Notes: generated by a model from the sequence alone, not told the origin. A DNA stretch of 64,000 nt from Roseomonas sp. OT10 (GCF_020991085.1 NZ_CP087719.1:2128001-2192000); one strand, 5' to 3'; positions 49,501 to 57,514 are shown, counted from the first letter of the stretch. Numbers and translations are program-made.

Positions 49501-52462
49501 GACGCTGGGCGGCACGGCCCCCGGCTCGCTGTCGCTGGACAGCGCGGCGCTAGCGTTGCTGGGCGGAAACGGCGCCATCCCCGCCGCCCTGCTGCGGCTG
49601 GGCGGCTCGGACGCGGACGGGACCACGGCCGGCCCCATCGCCATCTCCGGCCCCGTTGCCCTGCGCGCCGGCGGCACGGATCGCGTCCGCGCGCTGGAGC
49701 TGCGGTCCCAGGCGGATGTCGTCCAGGCCGCCGGCACCTCGCTCGACCTCGCCAGCCTCTCGACGCGCGTCGACGGCGCCGTGTCGCTCGATCCCGGCAC
49801 CGGCGCGAACCGGGTGGATGCGGTGGACGGCGCCATCGCCCAGGGCGGCTTCGCCCTGCGGACCGGCGGCGCGGGCGTGACCGTCGGCACCGGGGGCATC
49901 GTCATCGGCCCCGGCGGCGAGATCCGCCTGCGCGCCGATGCCGTGACCCTGCTGGGCAGCCTCGTCGCCCCGGCGGGCACCATCACCCTGCTGCCGGAGA
50001 CGGTCGGGACCACGATGGTCCTCGGTGGTTCCCTGTCCGGGACACTGCCGGTGGATGTCGGGCCACTCGGCGGCGCGGCGGGGGTGCCGGCGACGCTTCT
50101 GCAGCTCGGCGGCTCGGCCGTGGACGGCACCACGGCGGGGGCGATCCTCATCACCGGGAACATCGCCCTGCGGGACGCCTCGGGAGAGCGGGTACGGGCG
50201 CTGTCGCTGCTGTCGCAGGGCGCGGTGACGCAGGCGGCCGGGTCCTCGCTGAACGTGGCCACCGTGTCCGCCGCCGCGGGCGGGCCGGTGTCGCTCGACC
50301 CCGGGACGGGGGCGAACCGCATCGACGTCATCAGCGGCGTGGGCGCCGGCGGCTTCGCGTTGCGCGCGGGCGGTCCCGGCGTGACGGTCGGCGCGGAGGG
50401 AATCTCCGCCGGCAATGGCGGCGAGGTCCGGCTGCGCGCCGACGCCGTCACCCTGGCGGGCAGCATCGCCGCCCCGGCGGGCAGCATCATCCTGCTGCCG
50501 GAGACGAACGGCCTGGCCATGACGCTGGGCGGCACGGCCCCCGGCACGCTGTCGGTGGACACGACGCGGCTCGGCGGGGAGGGCGACGTCCCGGCCGCAC
50601 GGCTCCAGCTGGGCGGCTCGGCGACCGATGGCACCACGGCGGGGGCGGTCACCATCGCCGGGCCCGTGGCTCTGCGCGATGCCGCCGGGGACCGCATCCA
50701 GGCGCTGGCGCTGCTGGCCCAGGGCGGCGTGACCCAGGCCGCCGGCACGTCGCTGGACGTGGGCAGCCTGTCCGCCGTTGCGGGCGGTGCGGTGAGCCTC
50801 GATCCCGGAACCGGCGCCAACCGCATCGACACGCTGACCGGCCTCGCGGCCGGGGGCGGCGTCGCGCTGCGGGCGGGCGGCGCCGGGGTGACCGTGGCGG
50901 GCGACGGCATCCTGGCGGGCCGCGGCAGCGAGATCCGGCTGCGGGCCGATGGCATCGGGCTGGAAGCGCCGATCCTGGTCCCCGGGGGCACGGTCTCGCT
51001 CCTGCCGGAGACCGCGGGCTTGGCCATGGTGCTGGGCGGCGATGCGACGGGAGCCCTGTCGCTGGATGCGGCGGGGCTGGCCCGGATCGGCGGCGGGGGC
51101 GGCCCGGCCGCGCTGCTGCGGCTCGGCGGCTCGGCGGCGGACGGCACGACCGCCGGCGACATCCTGATCCCCGGCGCGGTCGCGCTGCGCGATGCCGCGG
51201 GCGAGCGGGTGCAGGCCCTGGCGCTGCTGGCCAATGGCTCGGTGACCCAGGGCAGCGGCGGCGGGCTGGCTGTGGCCGGCCTGACCGCCAATGCGGGGGG
51301 CGCGGTGTCGCTGGACGGCACCGGGAACCGGGTGGACCTGCTGGGCGCCAGCAGCGCGGGCGGCGGCTTCTCCCTGACCAACGGGCTGGGCCTCCTCGTC
51401 AGCGGCCCGGCCGTGACCGCGGGCGGGGCCCTGCGCCTCTCCGCCTCGGGCGGGATGCTGCTGCCGGGGGTGACGCTGCGCGGCCAGAGCCTCGCCCTGT
51501 CCGCCGGCGGTGGCCTGGCCGCACAGGGTGCCGTGCTCCAGGCCGTGAACGACGCCACTCTCTCCTCCGGCCTCGCCACCGCGCTCGACGCGACGGTGGC
51601 CGAGGCCGGCGGGGAGGTGCGGATCGAGGCGGCCGGGCAGGCCGCCATCGCGCGCAGCGGCATCGCCGCCGAGACCCTGGTGGTGCGGGCCGGGGTCGGT
51701 GGCGACATGGGCGCGACGCTCTCGCTGGATGGCGCCACCTTCACGCTCGGCCGGGCGGTGCTGCTCGCGGCCGGCGGCGGCATCACCATGGGCGAGACTT
51801 CGGCAGTGGTGTCGCGGGACGGGTCCCGGCGGCCGGCGGTGCTGCTGGACACCCGTCGCGGCGGTGCCCTGACCGGCCTCCCCGAGGCGGTGCAGGCCGA
51901 CAGCCCGCTGCTGCCGGATGCGGCGCAGGCCACGCAGGTGCGGGAGCCGGGCATCGACGCGCCGGGCAGCTTCGGGGCCGCCAGCTTCGCCGCGGCCGGC
52001 CCGATGAACCTGCATCTGGAGGCGGGCCAAAGCCCGGTCTTCCTGCTGCTGGACGGCGGCACGGCCAATGGCACGCTCGGCGCCGGGCGGCTGGGCGTGC
52101 AGGGCACGGGCGGCGCGATGGCGCTGACCGGCCGCCTGGGCACCCGGATCGACGGCACCGCGGCGCAACTCGGCGACATCACCCGGCCCGTCGCGGAATC
52201 CGTGCGGGTGAACTACCTGTTCAACGGCTGCGTCATCGCCTCCTCCACCTGCGCCCTGATCCCCGCGCTGGTGGAGCTGCCGGCCCCGCTGGTCCGCATC
52301 CAGGAGGGGGTGGACCGGATGGAGGTGGAGGTCCTGCTGTCGGGCAACCCGTTCAGACAGCTTCTGCCGCCGCCGGAGCTCTACCGCCGCGAGGAGGAGA
52401 CCAAGCGCAGTATCCAGGATCCGGACGTGCCGCTGCCGAATGTTGGCGAGGTGGACTACTGA
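40526..52462 (+). CDS. giant filamentous-haemagglutinin-like secreted protein (TpsA type)
   Basis: A product of about 3978 residues. It has a signal peptide (about 1-36, ending AALAQA) and a haemagglutination-activity/TPS domain (about 41-160) with the motif QIAGRIQANGGVAIVNQSGVVF. A Gly/Ala/Thr-rich beta-helix region follows. A tandem array of about ten modules covers roughly residues 1875-3590, and the C-terminal region has the cysteine pair GCVIASSTC (3902 and 3909). No autotransporter barrel is seen, so it should need a TpsB pore, which is not in this window. GGAGG lies 8 bases before the ATG at 40526. The likely role is adhesion or biofilm formation on the cell surface. Confidence 0.85.
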   Translation: MAWHQEGPAGALRAMLLCSTALLPVGILSSAALAQAPNAAPTGGRVTAGAAAIAGGAAQTTITQSTDRAAIDWQRFDVGRNHTVTFQQPTAQSWTLNRVTTPEPSQIAGRIQANGGVAIVNQSGVVFTEGAQVNVGSLIASAANITDQNFMAGRMVFDGAARPGAKVENRGSITVAQQGLVALAGPQVANSGTIRAKLGRVALAGAETYALDLAGDGLLSIDVTQSVRSRPEGGAALVTNSGTIAAEGGSVLLTASAASGLVEEVVRQSGRIEANTRGGRTGQVALRGSGGGVRVEGSVAATGGAGQQGGQIEVMAQGGTARVAAGARLDASGGGGGGRIAVGADVASPAGRPARRSTRTVVETGAELRADATGRGRGGTVVVNGEQSVEARGRISARGGPQGGDGGLVEASSGGTLNLAAPIDVTAPAGTAGSFLLDPQRIRVTTDAADPANPAGTPNGSGVVAANTAPDTGEVRIAPLTIENFSGTVTLQADLGVRVTAGIAKTNGGLTLTTTAAAGTAGLTGVSVEANVSVSGRLGITTAGDVAVGAGVSVNAGQFAVTQAANVTNSGAISAPDLSILATGDVLNATGATMTAQQFSVGQSANFTNSGTITAPGIFVSASGSIVNTGQMLASNDSSTFTGIGLTAGGLVRNTGTISTLAGYESPFDGDITITGTTVENTGTITALRNAEVRATSGTLTNSGRISSSGSYSFDSSSFIGANRTTVSGEDGVVNTGIITATGFLTFSGVDYAATTSVTSSGGVTNDTGGTISARGGVTVSAGGEATNAGTIASTGANIEIIADAITTSGSITAGGDIRLQGGRDTSLLIGLAAVTGAVVVSGPVSATGSVDITGDSTVTLQNGAAVRGNGGVSISGGAGVTLEGGSGVTAGTPSLDATARLSTTGGDIQTLAGSSISANAIILDSAQDVLHGGTATGGAGSAGSAIEITGRNLVHTGSLTGEASLSISMDGTIDTSGTIRSDAGNLYLSAGGTGRPAGQAWSIRQTGGTIAAVTDPSAPSPDDSGRVDLYTGSGGVLQTGGSVVAAYLTGEVATTLSLESATNQIDALGAGSFRGLHAGQQAATPAEASLSLRTARPLEVAGEVSVGIDSASFIVRRGGTISLAMDALSFSGTGTLRAPDGLVALTPATDGLHVAIGRLGTPTGPGAELALSAAELEGNILAGTLRLGAGAAGTTLPRAGSIRQYADSLDLVTGGSVPGSTEGRASNLQLYAGGAIQQRGRSGTVAAETEGAGPDTADGARGTLRVASLSGEAGTFAWFGADNRIASVGDFAAPEGFTLRNAPGSYPGPVAGANANGVAVDGEVRVAAGRRIVLAADQISIDSATGRLLAPAGEVDLLPATLGRAVVLGGTVAATAGLSLSDLSLARIGEAGSPVAVLRIGRSEDSAVQGNPDWPAAFALGRSEAAGSTAAGPRTAGDIAVSGDVILRAGTADRVARLELYAGVEATATGTVTQTAGTRIDVATLSGEARESALLTSAQNRVDVLDGFRAGTGPSSGTDSDFALYSRLTPRGGDAAGDAATPLAVTGEVSVNRRADGTAATGGGPGTIALAGPSLELGADITAPPAAGSVLTGTGAVRTDTSRTVLEATLGDIVQTAGRLLTGRLSTRSAGDTTLTAGTNQVQALVAMGPPPSGAVSTQAESMLSTGGDIALTTLLNTAGGVSAGERALVVQDAVRVAAGGTLTLRADDLTLRAALSAAGGTIVIAPLTEDGSVGIALGGAAGSFSAAELTLDTDEIALLPRAAGTGAALLALGTSSTGEIAIRGVADFGEPTGTARAADLVSLQGAGGVTQEAGTQLLAPALTARVEDAVRLDPGSGDNRVGELRDVSAPGGLAYRGGGTLQLTAATAGGPAVTVASGATVRLRVGDLDILAPLVAPGGTVEILPETAGGLMALGGTVAGALSLTAAELERIQGSGGIAVALLRLGGSVADGTTAGDIAIPGTLALRDASGNRVAALALLSTGNVTQGGGSVIDLAQLSIAADGAVSLDPGNAANRIDLLSGATAGGGFALRAGGPGIVVGSGGITAGSGTDIRLRADALSLGGPLAAPAGTISLLPETSGLGMTLGGTVAGTLSLDAPGLALLGGDGTTPAARLQLGGSGVDGTTAGDIAILGNVVLRDSGGERVEALDLQALGNVTQAAGTAVTVASLSAAIGGAATLDPGNDANRIDTVSGVTAAGGFSLRAGGAGVTVGNDGIAVGTGTEARLRADAITLSGDISAAGGTITLLPETSGLGMTLGGTAPGTLSLDSAGLARLGGDGSTPAALLQLGGYPADGSTPGLTTAGDIGITGAVALRDASGERVQALALRAQGSVAQAAGTSLDVAALSAHVGGTASFDPGSAANRVDVLRDSSAGALLSYRGGLPLQLISATSGGAAVTLGSGGEVRLRVDSLSVLAPVVAPDGTITLLPETSGLAMTLGDTAPGTLSLDSAALALLGGDGTTPAAQLQLGGYPADGGTPGLTTAGDIGLSGTVALRDSSGSRVQALTLRTQGDVSQAAGSALDVAILSAEAAGLVRLDPGSAANRVDVLRDTSVGDGLSYRGGVPLQLSASTPGSPAIVAGSGTEVRLRVDSLSILAPVVAPDGTITLLPETGGLAMTLGGTAPGTLSLDSGALALLGGEGATPAALLQLGGYPADGSTPGLTTAGDIGITGAVALRDSAGPRVAALDLRAQGDVTQTAGSLNVATLSAQAGGTVALDPGTSANQVDVLRDSSAATGFSYRGGIPLQLGGTPSDGAAITLGSGGEVRLRVDSLSILTPVVAPGGTITLLPETSGRAVTLGAEMAGTLSLDGAELVRLQGRTAVFPSYTCPSPSCFVPAQPAAVLRIGGSVVDSTTAGDITIAGNVALRDASGERIRALALQSQGNVAQGAGTSLDVAALSAHVGGTASFDPGSAANRVDVLRDSSAGTLLSYRGGVPLHLSSATPGGAAVTLGSGGEVRLRVDSLSVLAPVVAPDGTITLLPETSGLAMTLGGTAPGSLSLDSAALALLGGNGAIPAALLRLGGSDADGTTAGPIAISGPVALRAGGTDRVRALELRSQADVVQAAGTSLDLASLSTRVDGAVSLDPGTGANRVDAVDGAIAQGGFALRTGGAGVTVGTGGIVIGPGGEIRLRADAVTLLGSLVAPAGTITLLPETVGTTMVLGGSLSGTLPVDVGPLGGAAGVPATLLQLGGSAVDGTTAGAILITGNIALRDASGERVRALSLLSQGAVTQAAGSSLNVATVSAAAGGPVSLDPGTGANRIDVISGVGAGGFALRAGGPGVTVGAEGISAGNGGEVRLRADAVTLAGSIAAPAGSIILLPETNGLAMTLGGTAPGTLSVDTTRLGGEGDVPAARLQLGGSATDGTTAGAVTIAGPVALRDAAGDRIQALALLAQGGVTQAAGTSLDVGSLSAVAGGAVSLDPGTGANRIDTLTGLAAGGGVALRAGGAGVTVAGDGILAGRGSEIRLRADGIGLEAPILVPGGTVSLLPETAGLAMVLGGDATGALSLDAAGLARIGGGGGPAALLRLGGSAADGTTAGDILIPGAVALRDAAGERVQALALLANGSVTQGSGGGLAVAGLTANAGGAVSLDGTGNRVDLLGASSAGGGFSLTNGLGLLVSGPAVTAGGALRLSASGGMLLPGVTLRGQSLALSAGGGLAAQGAVLQAVNDATLSSGLATALDATVAEAGGEVRIEAAGQAAIARSGIAAETLVVRAGVGGDMGATLSLDGATFTLGRAVLLAAGGGITMGETSAVVSRDGSRRPAVLLDTRRGGALTGLPEAVQADSPLLPDAAQATQVREPGIDAPGSFGAASFAAAGPMNLHLEAGQSPVFLLLDGGTANGTLGAGRLGVQGTGGAMALTGRLGTRIDGTAAQLGDITRPVAESVRVNYLFNGCVIASSTCALIPALVELPAPLVRIQEGVDRMEVEVLLSGNPFRQLLPPPELYRREEETKRSIQDPDVPLPNVGEVDY
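46150..51300 (+). repeat. tandem array of about ten 168-192 residue modules in the adhesin
   Basis: The anchor LPE(T) recurs in frame at 46241, 46757, 47273, 47816, 48359, 48899, 49475, 49991, 50495 and 51002, giving periods of 504-576 bp. Each module contains LGGT-(x)n-LSL, a LQLGG or LRLGG strand, TTAGDI, ALRD, TQAAGT-like, LDPG-(x)n-NR(V/I)D and LR(A/V)D segments. Three earlier segments (near 43970, 44600 and 45700) look like worn copies of the same unit. Modules 4 to 7 are most alike at DNA level. Confidence 0.88.
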
Positions 52463-52466
52463 TACC

Positions 52467-52869
52467 GACGGCGGGATGCCCTGATCCGTTGTGCTGTCGT
52501 GTTCGGGCGGTGGACCGGAAGGGGACGCTGTCCCCTCCCAGACCCTCCCCTGCCGGGGCCACAAGCGGGCCCCGGACCCCGCTGGGAGTCTGGTGCTTCC
52601 GGTGGGCGTCAGCCTCCGGGCTGAACCCTGACGGAACGTGGATAAGCGGGACTCCAGAATAGCTTTGAAGGCGTCAGCGAATGCTGCGGCCGTACCCGCC
52701 GAGGAGCATGGCTCCTCGGCGCCGTGACCCCGTCGCAGGCGGTCCCGCGGCAGCGCCAAATGGGTCCAGGGCCCGCAGGGTCCTGGCGGAGTGGGGGTAC
52801 GGGGGCGAGGCAGCGCCTTGCCCCCGGGCCACGGGTACCACCCCGCACGGATCAGGGCATCCCGCCGTC
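52467..52869. repeat. structured intergenic repeat, copy 2
   Basis: A 403-bp element bounded by perfect 23-base inverted ends (52467-52489 and 52847-52869). It is similar throughout to 27602-28036 in the same orientation but lacks the 27672-27696 hairpin. The 11-bp hairpin is conserved at 52697-52721, as is the GCCGGGGCC/GGCCCCGG hairpin. It starts 4 bases after the adhesin stop codon and ends 47 bp before the stop of the convergent glycosyltransferase-like gene. No coding frame is convincing. Confidence 0.88.
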
Positions 52870-52916
52870 CGTATGAACCGGCCGGGTCCCGCGCGGCGCG
52901 GGCAGGCGTGCCGCCC

Positions 52917-53660
52917 TCACCCCGTGGGACGCAGGCGCGCCATCAGGCTGCCGCGATAGGCCATCTCCCCGACATGGGCGATGGGGGCGTCGAGGATGGC
53001 CCAGATCTCGGCGCCGGGCAGGCCGTTCCAGCGTTCGCAGAAGGAGTAGTCCTCGGACAGGCGGTCGCCATCCGGCAGGGACAGCTCCCCGAAGAAGTCG
53101 TGCACCGGGCCTTCCAGGCCCAGCGCGGCCAGCCGCCGGTCCGGGCGCACCGGGGCGAGGCCGGAGGCCACGAGCCGCTCCAGCACCTCGCGGTGCAGCA
53201 GCATGCAGCCGCAGCCGACCCAGCGGGCCCGGCAGACGCCATCCGTCACCGACGTCTCGCCCGGGTCAAGCTGCAGGGTCTGTTCCGCCACCAGCCCGGC
53301 CAGCATCGCGGCCGGGCGCGGATCGCTGCGGGCCGCGGCGGCAAAGGCATCCAGGTCCAGCGCCCGCTTCGGGTAGGAGGCCGCGACGAAGGGCTTGCCC
53401 ATCCCCAGCATCCGGAGGACCAGCGCCCCGTCGAAGGCCATGTCGCTGTCGATCATCAGCAGGTGGCTGAAGCCCGGCTGGCGCAGGAACAGGTTGGCGA
53501 AGTGGTTGCGCGCCACCGCCGGGCTGCTGCCGTCCAGCCCGACATACTGCACGCGGTGGCCGGCGTTCTTCAGGGCCGTCACGACATGGACGAGGGTGAA
53601 GGCATAAGCCGCGCGCACCGTGCCGCCGGCGGTGGGGGTGGCGATCAGGATGTCGGTCAA
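52917..53660 (-). CDS. glycosyltransferase-like protein (GT-A type)
   Basis: The 247-residue product opens TDILIATPTAGGTVRAAYAFTL. A metal-binding DxD-type motif (MIDSDM, 70-74) lies after RNHFANLFLRQPGFSHLL, and SEDYSFCERW lies near the C terminus, as in family-2-like GT-A transferases. The start is TTG at 53658-53660, preceded by GGAGG with a 5-base spacer; longer frames run into creA and ftsH on the opposite or same strand and are spurious. The sugar and acceptor are unknown. It is convergent with the adhesin and could act on surface structures, but that is inference. Confidence 0.72.
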   Translation of the reverse strand: MTDILIATPTAGGTVRAAYAFTLVHVVTALKNAGHRVQYVGLDGSSPAVARNHFANLFLRQPGFSHLLMIDSDMAFDGALVLRMLGMGKPFVAASYPKRALDLDAFAAAARSDPRPAAMLAGLVAEQTLQLDPGETSVTDGVCRARWVGCGCMLLHREVLERLVASGLAPVRPDRRLAALGLEGPVHDFFGELSLPDGDRLSEDYSFCERWNGLPGAEIWAILDAPIAHVGEMAYRGSLMARLRPTG

Positions 53661-53879
53661 GGCTGCCTCCGGCCGCGGGCCGGCGCTGTGCCGCCCCACC
53701 CTGCCCGCCAGACTGCGCAGCGACGCGCCGCGCGCCAAGCCCGTCGTGGGGGATGCAGCCCCGGCCGGGGAAGCGGCATTGTGGTCGGCAGGCGGACCGC
53801 GCCCCGGCGACGCGAATCCGCCCCCTTCGCCCCGACGGGCCGGACCGGCCGGCATGCCACGCGCAATCAGGAAGACCCG

Positions 53880-54374
53880 ATGACCCGCAGCCCCTCCCTC
53901 CCCCGCCGCATCGGCACCTGGGCCGCCCTGGCCCTGCTGGTGTCGCCGGTCGCCGCCTCGGCCGAGGAGACGCGGCAGATCGGCTACGTGAACACAGCGC
54001 TGACCAATCTCGGCCTGACGCGCAGCCACCGCGTGGTGGTCGAGCGCTTCGACGACCCGGAGGTGAAGGGCGTCTCCTGCTACATCAGCCAGGCGCGGAC
54101 GGGCGGCATGTCCGGCATGGTGGGGCTGGCCGAGGACCCGGCGCGCTTCGGGCTGAACTGCATCGCCACCGGCCCGGTGCAGGTGACCGATGCCGCCCGC
54201 CGCGGCGAGCGGGGCGAGCAGATCTTCGAGAGCAACACCAGCCTGTTCTTCAAGGAGACCCGCGTCCACCGCTTCATCGACGAGGAGCGCGGCGTGGTGG
54301 TCTACCTCGCCTGGTCGACGAAGCTGGTGGACGGCTCGCCCTACAACGCCGTCGCCAGCGTGCCCGTGCGGTAG
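53880..54374 (+). CDS. creA: CreA family protein
   Basis: The 164-residue product has a signal peptide (about 1-28, ending ASA) and the CreA pattern: FDDPEVKGVSCYISQARTGGMSG, LAEDPARFGLNC, RRGEQIFESNTSLFFKETRVHRFID and VVYLAWSTKLVDGSPYNAVASVPV. The protein is probably periplasmic; the family's function is unknown. AGGA lies 7 bases before the ATG. It is convergent with ftsH with only 10 bp between the stops. Confidence 0.9.
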   Translation: MTRSPSLPRRIGTWAALALLVSPVAASAEETRQIGYVNTALTNLGLTRSHRVVVERFDDPEVKGVSCYISQARTGGMSGMVGLAEDPARFGLNCIATGPVQVTDAARRGERGEQIFESNTSLFFKETRVHRFIDEERGVVVYLAWSTKLVDGSPYNAVASVPVR

Positions 54375-54384
54375 GCGCGGGCCG

Positions 54385-56241
54385 TCAGCCTTCCCCGACC
54401 GGCGCGGGCATGGGCATGGCCGGCGCGGGACCGGCCAGGGCGCGCAGGTCGGTCTCGTCCAGCGTCTCCTTCTCCAGGAGCAGCTTCGCCGAGCGCTCCA
54501 GCAGCGGCTGGCGCTCGCGCAGCAGCGCCACGGTGCGGTCAAAGGTGTCGTCCACGATCCGCCGTACCTCCTCGTCCACCGCGGCCGCCGTCTCGTCGGA
54601 GTAGCTGCGCTCCTGCGGCCCGTAATAGGGCTGTTCGGTCGCAAGCAGGGAGCGGCGGTCGCGCTCCAGCGCGACATGCCCCAGCCGCTCCGTCATGCCG
54701 TAGCGGGTGACGATGGCCCGGGCGATGTCGGTGACCTTCGCCAGGTCGTCCGCCGCGCCGGTGGACAGGTGCCGGAAGACGATCCACTCCGCCGCGCGCC
54801 CGCCCAGCAGCACGGCCATCTTGTTCTCCAGCTCCTCGCGCGTCATCAGGAAGCGGTCCTCGGTCGGGCGCTGGATGGTGTAGCCCAGGGCGCCGATGCC
54901 GCGCGGGATGATGGACACCTTGTGCACCGGATCGACCCCCGGCAGAGCCAGCGCGACCAGCGCATGGCCCATCTCGTGATAGGCGACGATCGTGCGCTCG
55001 CGCGGGTTCAGCAGGCGGTTGCGCTTCTCCAGACCCGCGATCATGCGCTCGATGGCGTTGTTGAAATCCGCCATGGTCACAGAAACGCCGCCGCGCCGTG
55101 TGGCCAGCAGCGCCGCCTCGTTCACCAGGTTGGCGAGGTCGGCGCCGGTGAAGCCCGGCGTCAGCGCCGCGATCTGCTCGGGCTTCACATCCGGCGCCAG
55201 CTTCGTCTGGCGCAGGTGCACCTCCAGGATCTGGATGCGCCCCGCCTTGTCCGGCCGGTCCACCAGCACCTGCCGGTCGAAGCGCCCGGCGCGCAGCAGC
55301 GCGGGATCGAGGATCTCCGGCCGGTTCGTCGCCGCCAGCAGCACGAGGCCGGTGGAGGAATCGAAGCCGTCCAGCTCCACCAGGAGCTGGTTCAGGGTCT
55401 GCTCCTTCTCGTCGTGCCCGCCGGCCATCGGGCCGATGCCGCGGGCGCGGCCGAGCGCGTCCAGCTCGTCGATGAAAATGATCGCCGGGGCGCGGGCGCG
55501 CGCCTGCTCGAACAGGTCACGCACACGGGCGGCGCCCACGCCCACGAACATCTCGACGAACTCCGAGCCGGAGATGGAGAAGAAGGGCACCCCCGCCTCG
55601 CCCGCCACGGCCTTGGCCAGCAGCGTCTTGCCCGTCCCGGGCGGGCCGACCAGCAGCACCCCCTTGGGCATCCGCCCGCCCAGGCGGCCATAGCCCTTCG
55701 GGTCCTTCAGGAAGTCCACGATCTCCTTCAGCTCGTCCTTGGCCTCATCCACCCCGGCCACGTCCTTGAAGGTCACGCCCGTGTCGGACTGGACGTAGAC
55801 CTTGGCCTTGCTCTTGCCGATCTGCATGAGCCCTCCGCCCATGCCGCCGCCGATCCGCCGCAGGACGAAGATCCAGACGCCGAGGAACAGCACCATCGGC
55901 ACGATCCAGGACAGGATGTCGCGCAGGAAGGTGCTCTCGATCTCCCCCGTCACGATGACGTTGTGCTGCTGCAGCTGCTGGGCGAAGTCCGGATCGACGC
56001 GGGTGGTGCGGAACGCCGACCGGCCGTCCTGCGGCTCCTTGAAGCGGCCCTGGATGAAGCGGTCGGAGACGGCGACGTCCGCGACCTTTCCCTGGTTCAG
56101 GTAGGTCTCGAACTGGCTGTAGGGGATGGTCGCGACCTGGTTGGCGCCGGCGAAGAGGTACTGGAACAGCAACAGGCCGACGAAGGCCGCCACCCAGTAC
56201 CATGCGCTGAACTGCGTCTTCCGGTTCGGTTCCAGTGCCAT
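54385..56241 (-). CDS. ftsH: ATP-dependent zinc metalloprotease FtsH
   Basis: A membrane-anchored AAA protease that degrades damaged membrane proteins and selected regulators. The 618-residue product has two membrane helices (about 14-32 and 111-128) with a periplasmic domain between them. Walker A is GPPGTGKT (199-206), Walker B IIFIDELD (254-261), SRH is [23 protein letters not shown], and the zinc site is HEMGH (422-426). AGGAGA lies 6 bases before the ATG at 56241. The C-terminal tail is short and Pro/Met-rich. A longer frame upstream is antisense to the next gene and rejected. Confidence 0.95.
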   Translation of the reverse strand: MALEPNRKTQFSAWYWVAAFVGLLLFQYLFAGANQVATIPYSQFETYLNQGKVADVAVSDRFIQGRFKEPQDGRSAFRTTRVDPDFAQQLQQHNVIVTGEIESTFLRDILSWIVPMVLFLGVWIFVLRRIGGGMGGGLMQIGKSKAKVYVQSDTGVTFKDVAGVDEAKDELKEIVDFLKDPKGYGRLGGRMPKGVLLVGPPGTGKTLLAKAVAGEAGVPFFSISGSEFVEMFVGVGAARVRDLFEQARARAPAIIFIDELDALGRARGIGPMAGGHDEKEQTLNQLLVELDGFDSSTGLVLLAATNRPEILDPALLRAGRFDRQVLVDRPDKAGRIQILEVHLRQTKLAPDVKPEQIAALTPGFTGADLANLVNEAALLATRRGGVSVTMADFNNAIERMIAGLEKRNRLLNPRERTIVAYHEMGHALVALALPGVDPVHKVSIIPRGIGALGYTIQRPTEDRFLMTREELENKMAVLLGGRAAEWIVFRHLSTGAADDLAKVTDIARAIVTRYGMTERLGHVALERDRRSLLATEQPYYGPQERSYSDETAAAVDEEVRRIVDDTFDRTVALLRERQPLLERSAKLLLEKETLDETDLRALAGPAPAMPMPAPVGEG

Positions 56242-57514
56242 GGCGCCTCTCCTGTCCGATCGTTCGCAACGCCCCGGCCTCCCAGGGGTTCTACCGCCGG
56301 CCACGCCGTCGCAGGATAGGGAGCGGCCGGCGCCCCGCAACCGGGGGAGGCCGGGACCGGGGGCGCCGGGCCCGGGGGATGGTCCCTGGCGGACTCCGCG
56401 CTTCCCGGGCCTGCATCCGGCGGCCCCTACGGGTGACCCGGCCGCGGCCGGCACGACGCCAACGACCCCTGCCAGCGAGGACACACGACCATGACCACAC
56501 GGCCCCACTTCACCGCGGCACGGCGTGACCTTATCGCCTCCCTCGGCATCGCCTCCCTGGGCGGCGCCGCCCTGCTGCCCGCTGCCTCGCCCGGCGGCGC
56601 CCTGGCGCAAGGCGCGGCTCCCGCCCCTGCCGCGCCGCCACCGCCCGGCACGGCCGCCGCCGCCCGCGCCGTGGCGGGGGTCCGGGACGCCATCCTGCGC
56701 CTCTCGCGCGAGGTCTGGGCCGAGGCGGAGCTGAGCCGGCACGAGGTGCGGTCGGCGGCGATCCACCTGCGCGAGCTGGAGGCGGCGGGCTTCCGAGTCG
56801 TCAGCCGCGGCACCTCCGGCGTGCCCACCGCCTTCGTGGCGGAATGGAGCGCCGGCTCCGGCGGGCCCATCCTCGGCTACATGCCGGAATACGACGCGCT
56901 GCCCGGCCTGGGGAATGCCGCGGAACCGCGCCAGGCGCCCGGCCCCACCGGCACGGAGAGAGGGCATGGCTGCGGCCACAACATGCTGGGTGCCGGCTGC
57001 ACCGGCGGGGCCATCGCCCTGAAGGCCATGATGCAGGAGGCCGGCACCCCCGGTACCATCCGCGTCTATGGCTGCGCCGCCGAGGAGACGGAGGGCGCCA
57101 AGGTCTACATGGCGCGGGACAGGCTGTTCGAGGATTGCGACGCCGTCCTCGCCTGGCACCCCGCCCCCTTCGCCGGCGCCGGGATCGTCCGGCTGAACGC
57201 GGTCGACAAGGTCCGGGTGATATTCCACGGCCGCACCGCCCATGCCGGGATCGCCCCCTGGGAGGGGCGCAGCGCCCTCAAGGCGGCGGAGATGTTCGGC
57301 ATCGGCGTGCAGATGATGCGCGAGCACATCCTGCCCAGCGCGCGGATGCACTACATCTACGAGCAGGCGGGGGTGGCGCCGAACGTCATCCCCGATGTCG
57401 CGCAGGTCTGGATCCTCCTGCGCGACCTCGACCGGGAGAAGGTGGGCACGCTGACCGCCTGGATCCGGCAGGTGGCCGACGGCGCGGCCATGGCCACGCA
57501 GACCCGGGCGGAGG

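Noticed and set aside
46150-51300. CRISPR-like or satellite array
   Set aside because: The repeat period is 504-576 bp, always a multiple of three, and coding in one frame; there are no short spaced identical repeats. No CRISPR array was seen anywhere in the window.
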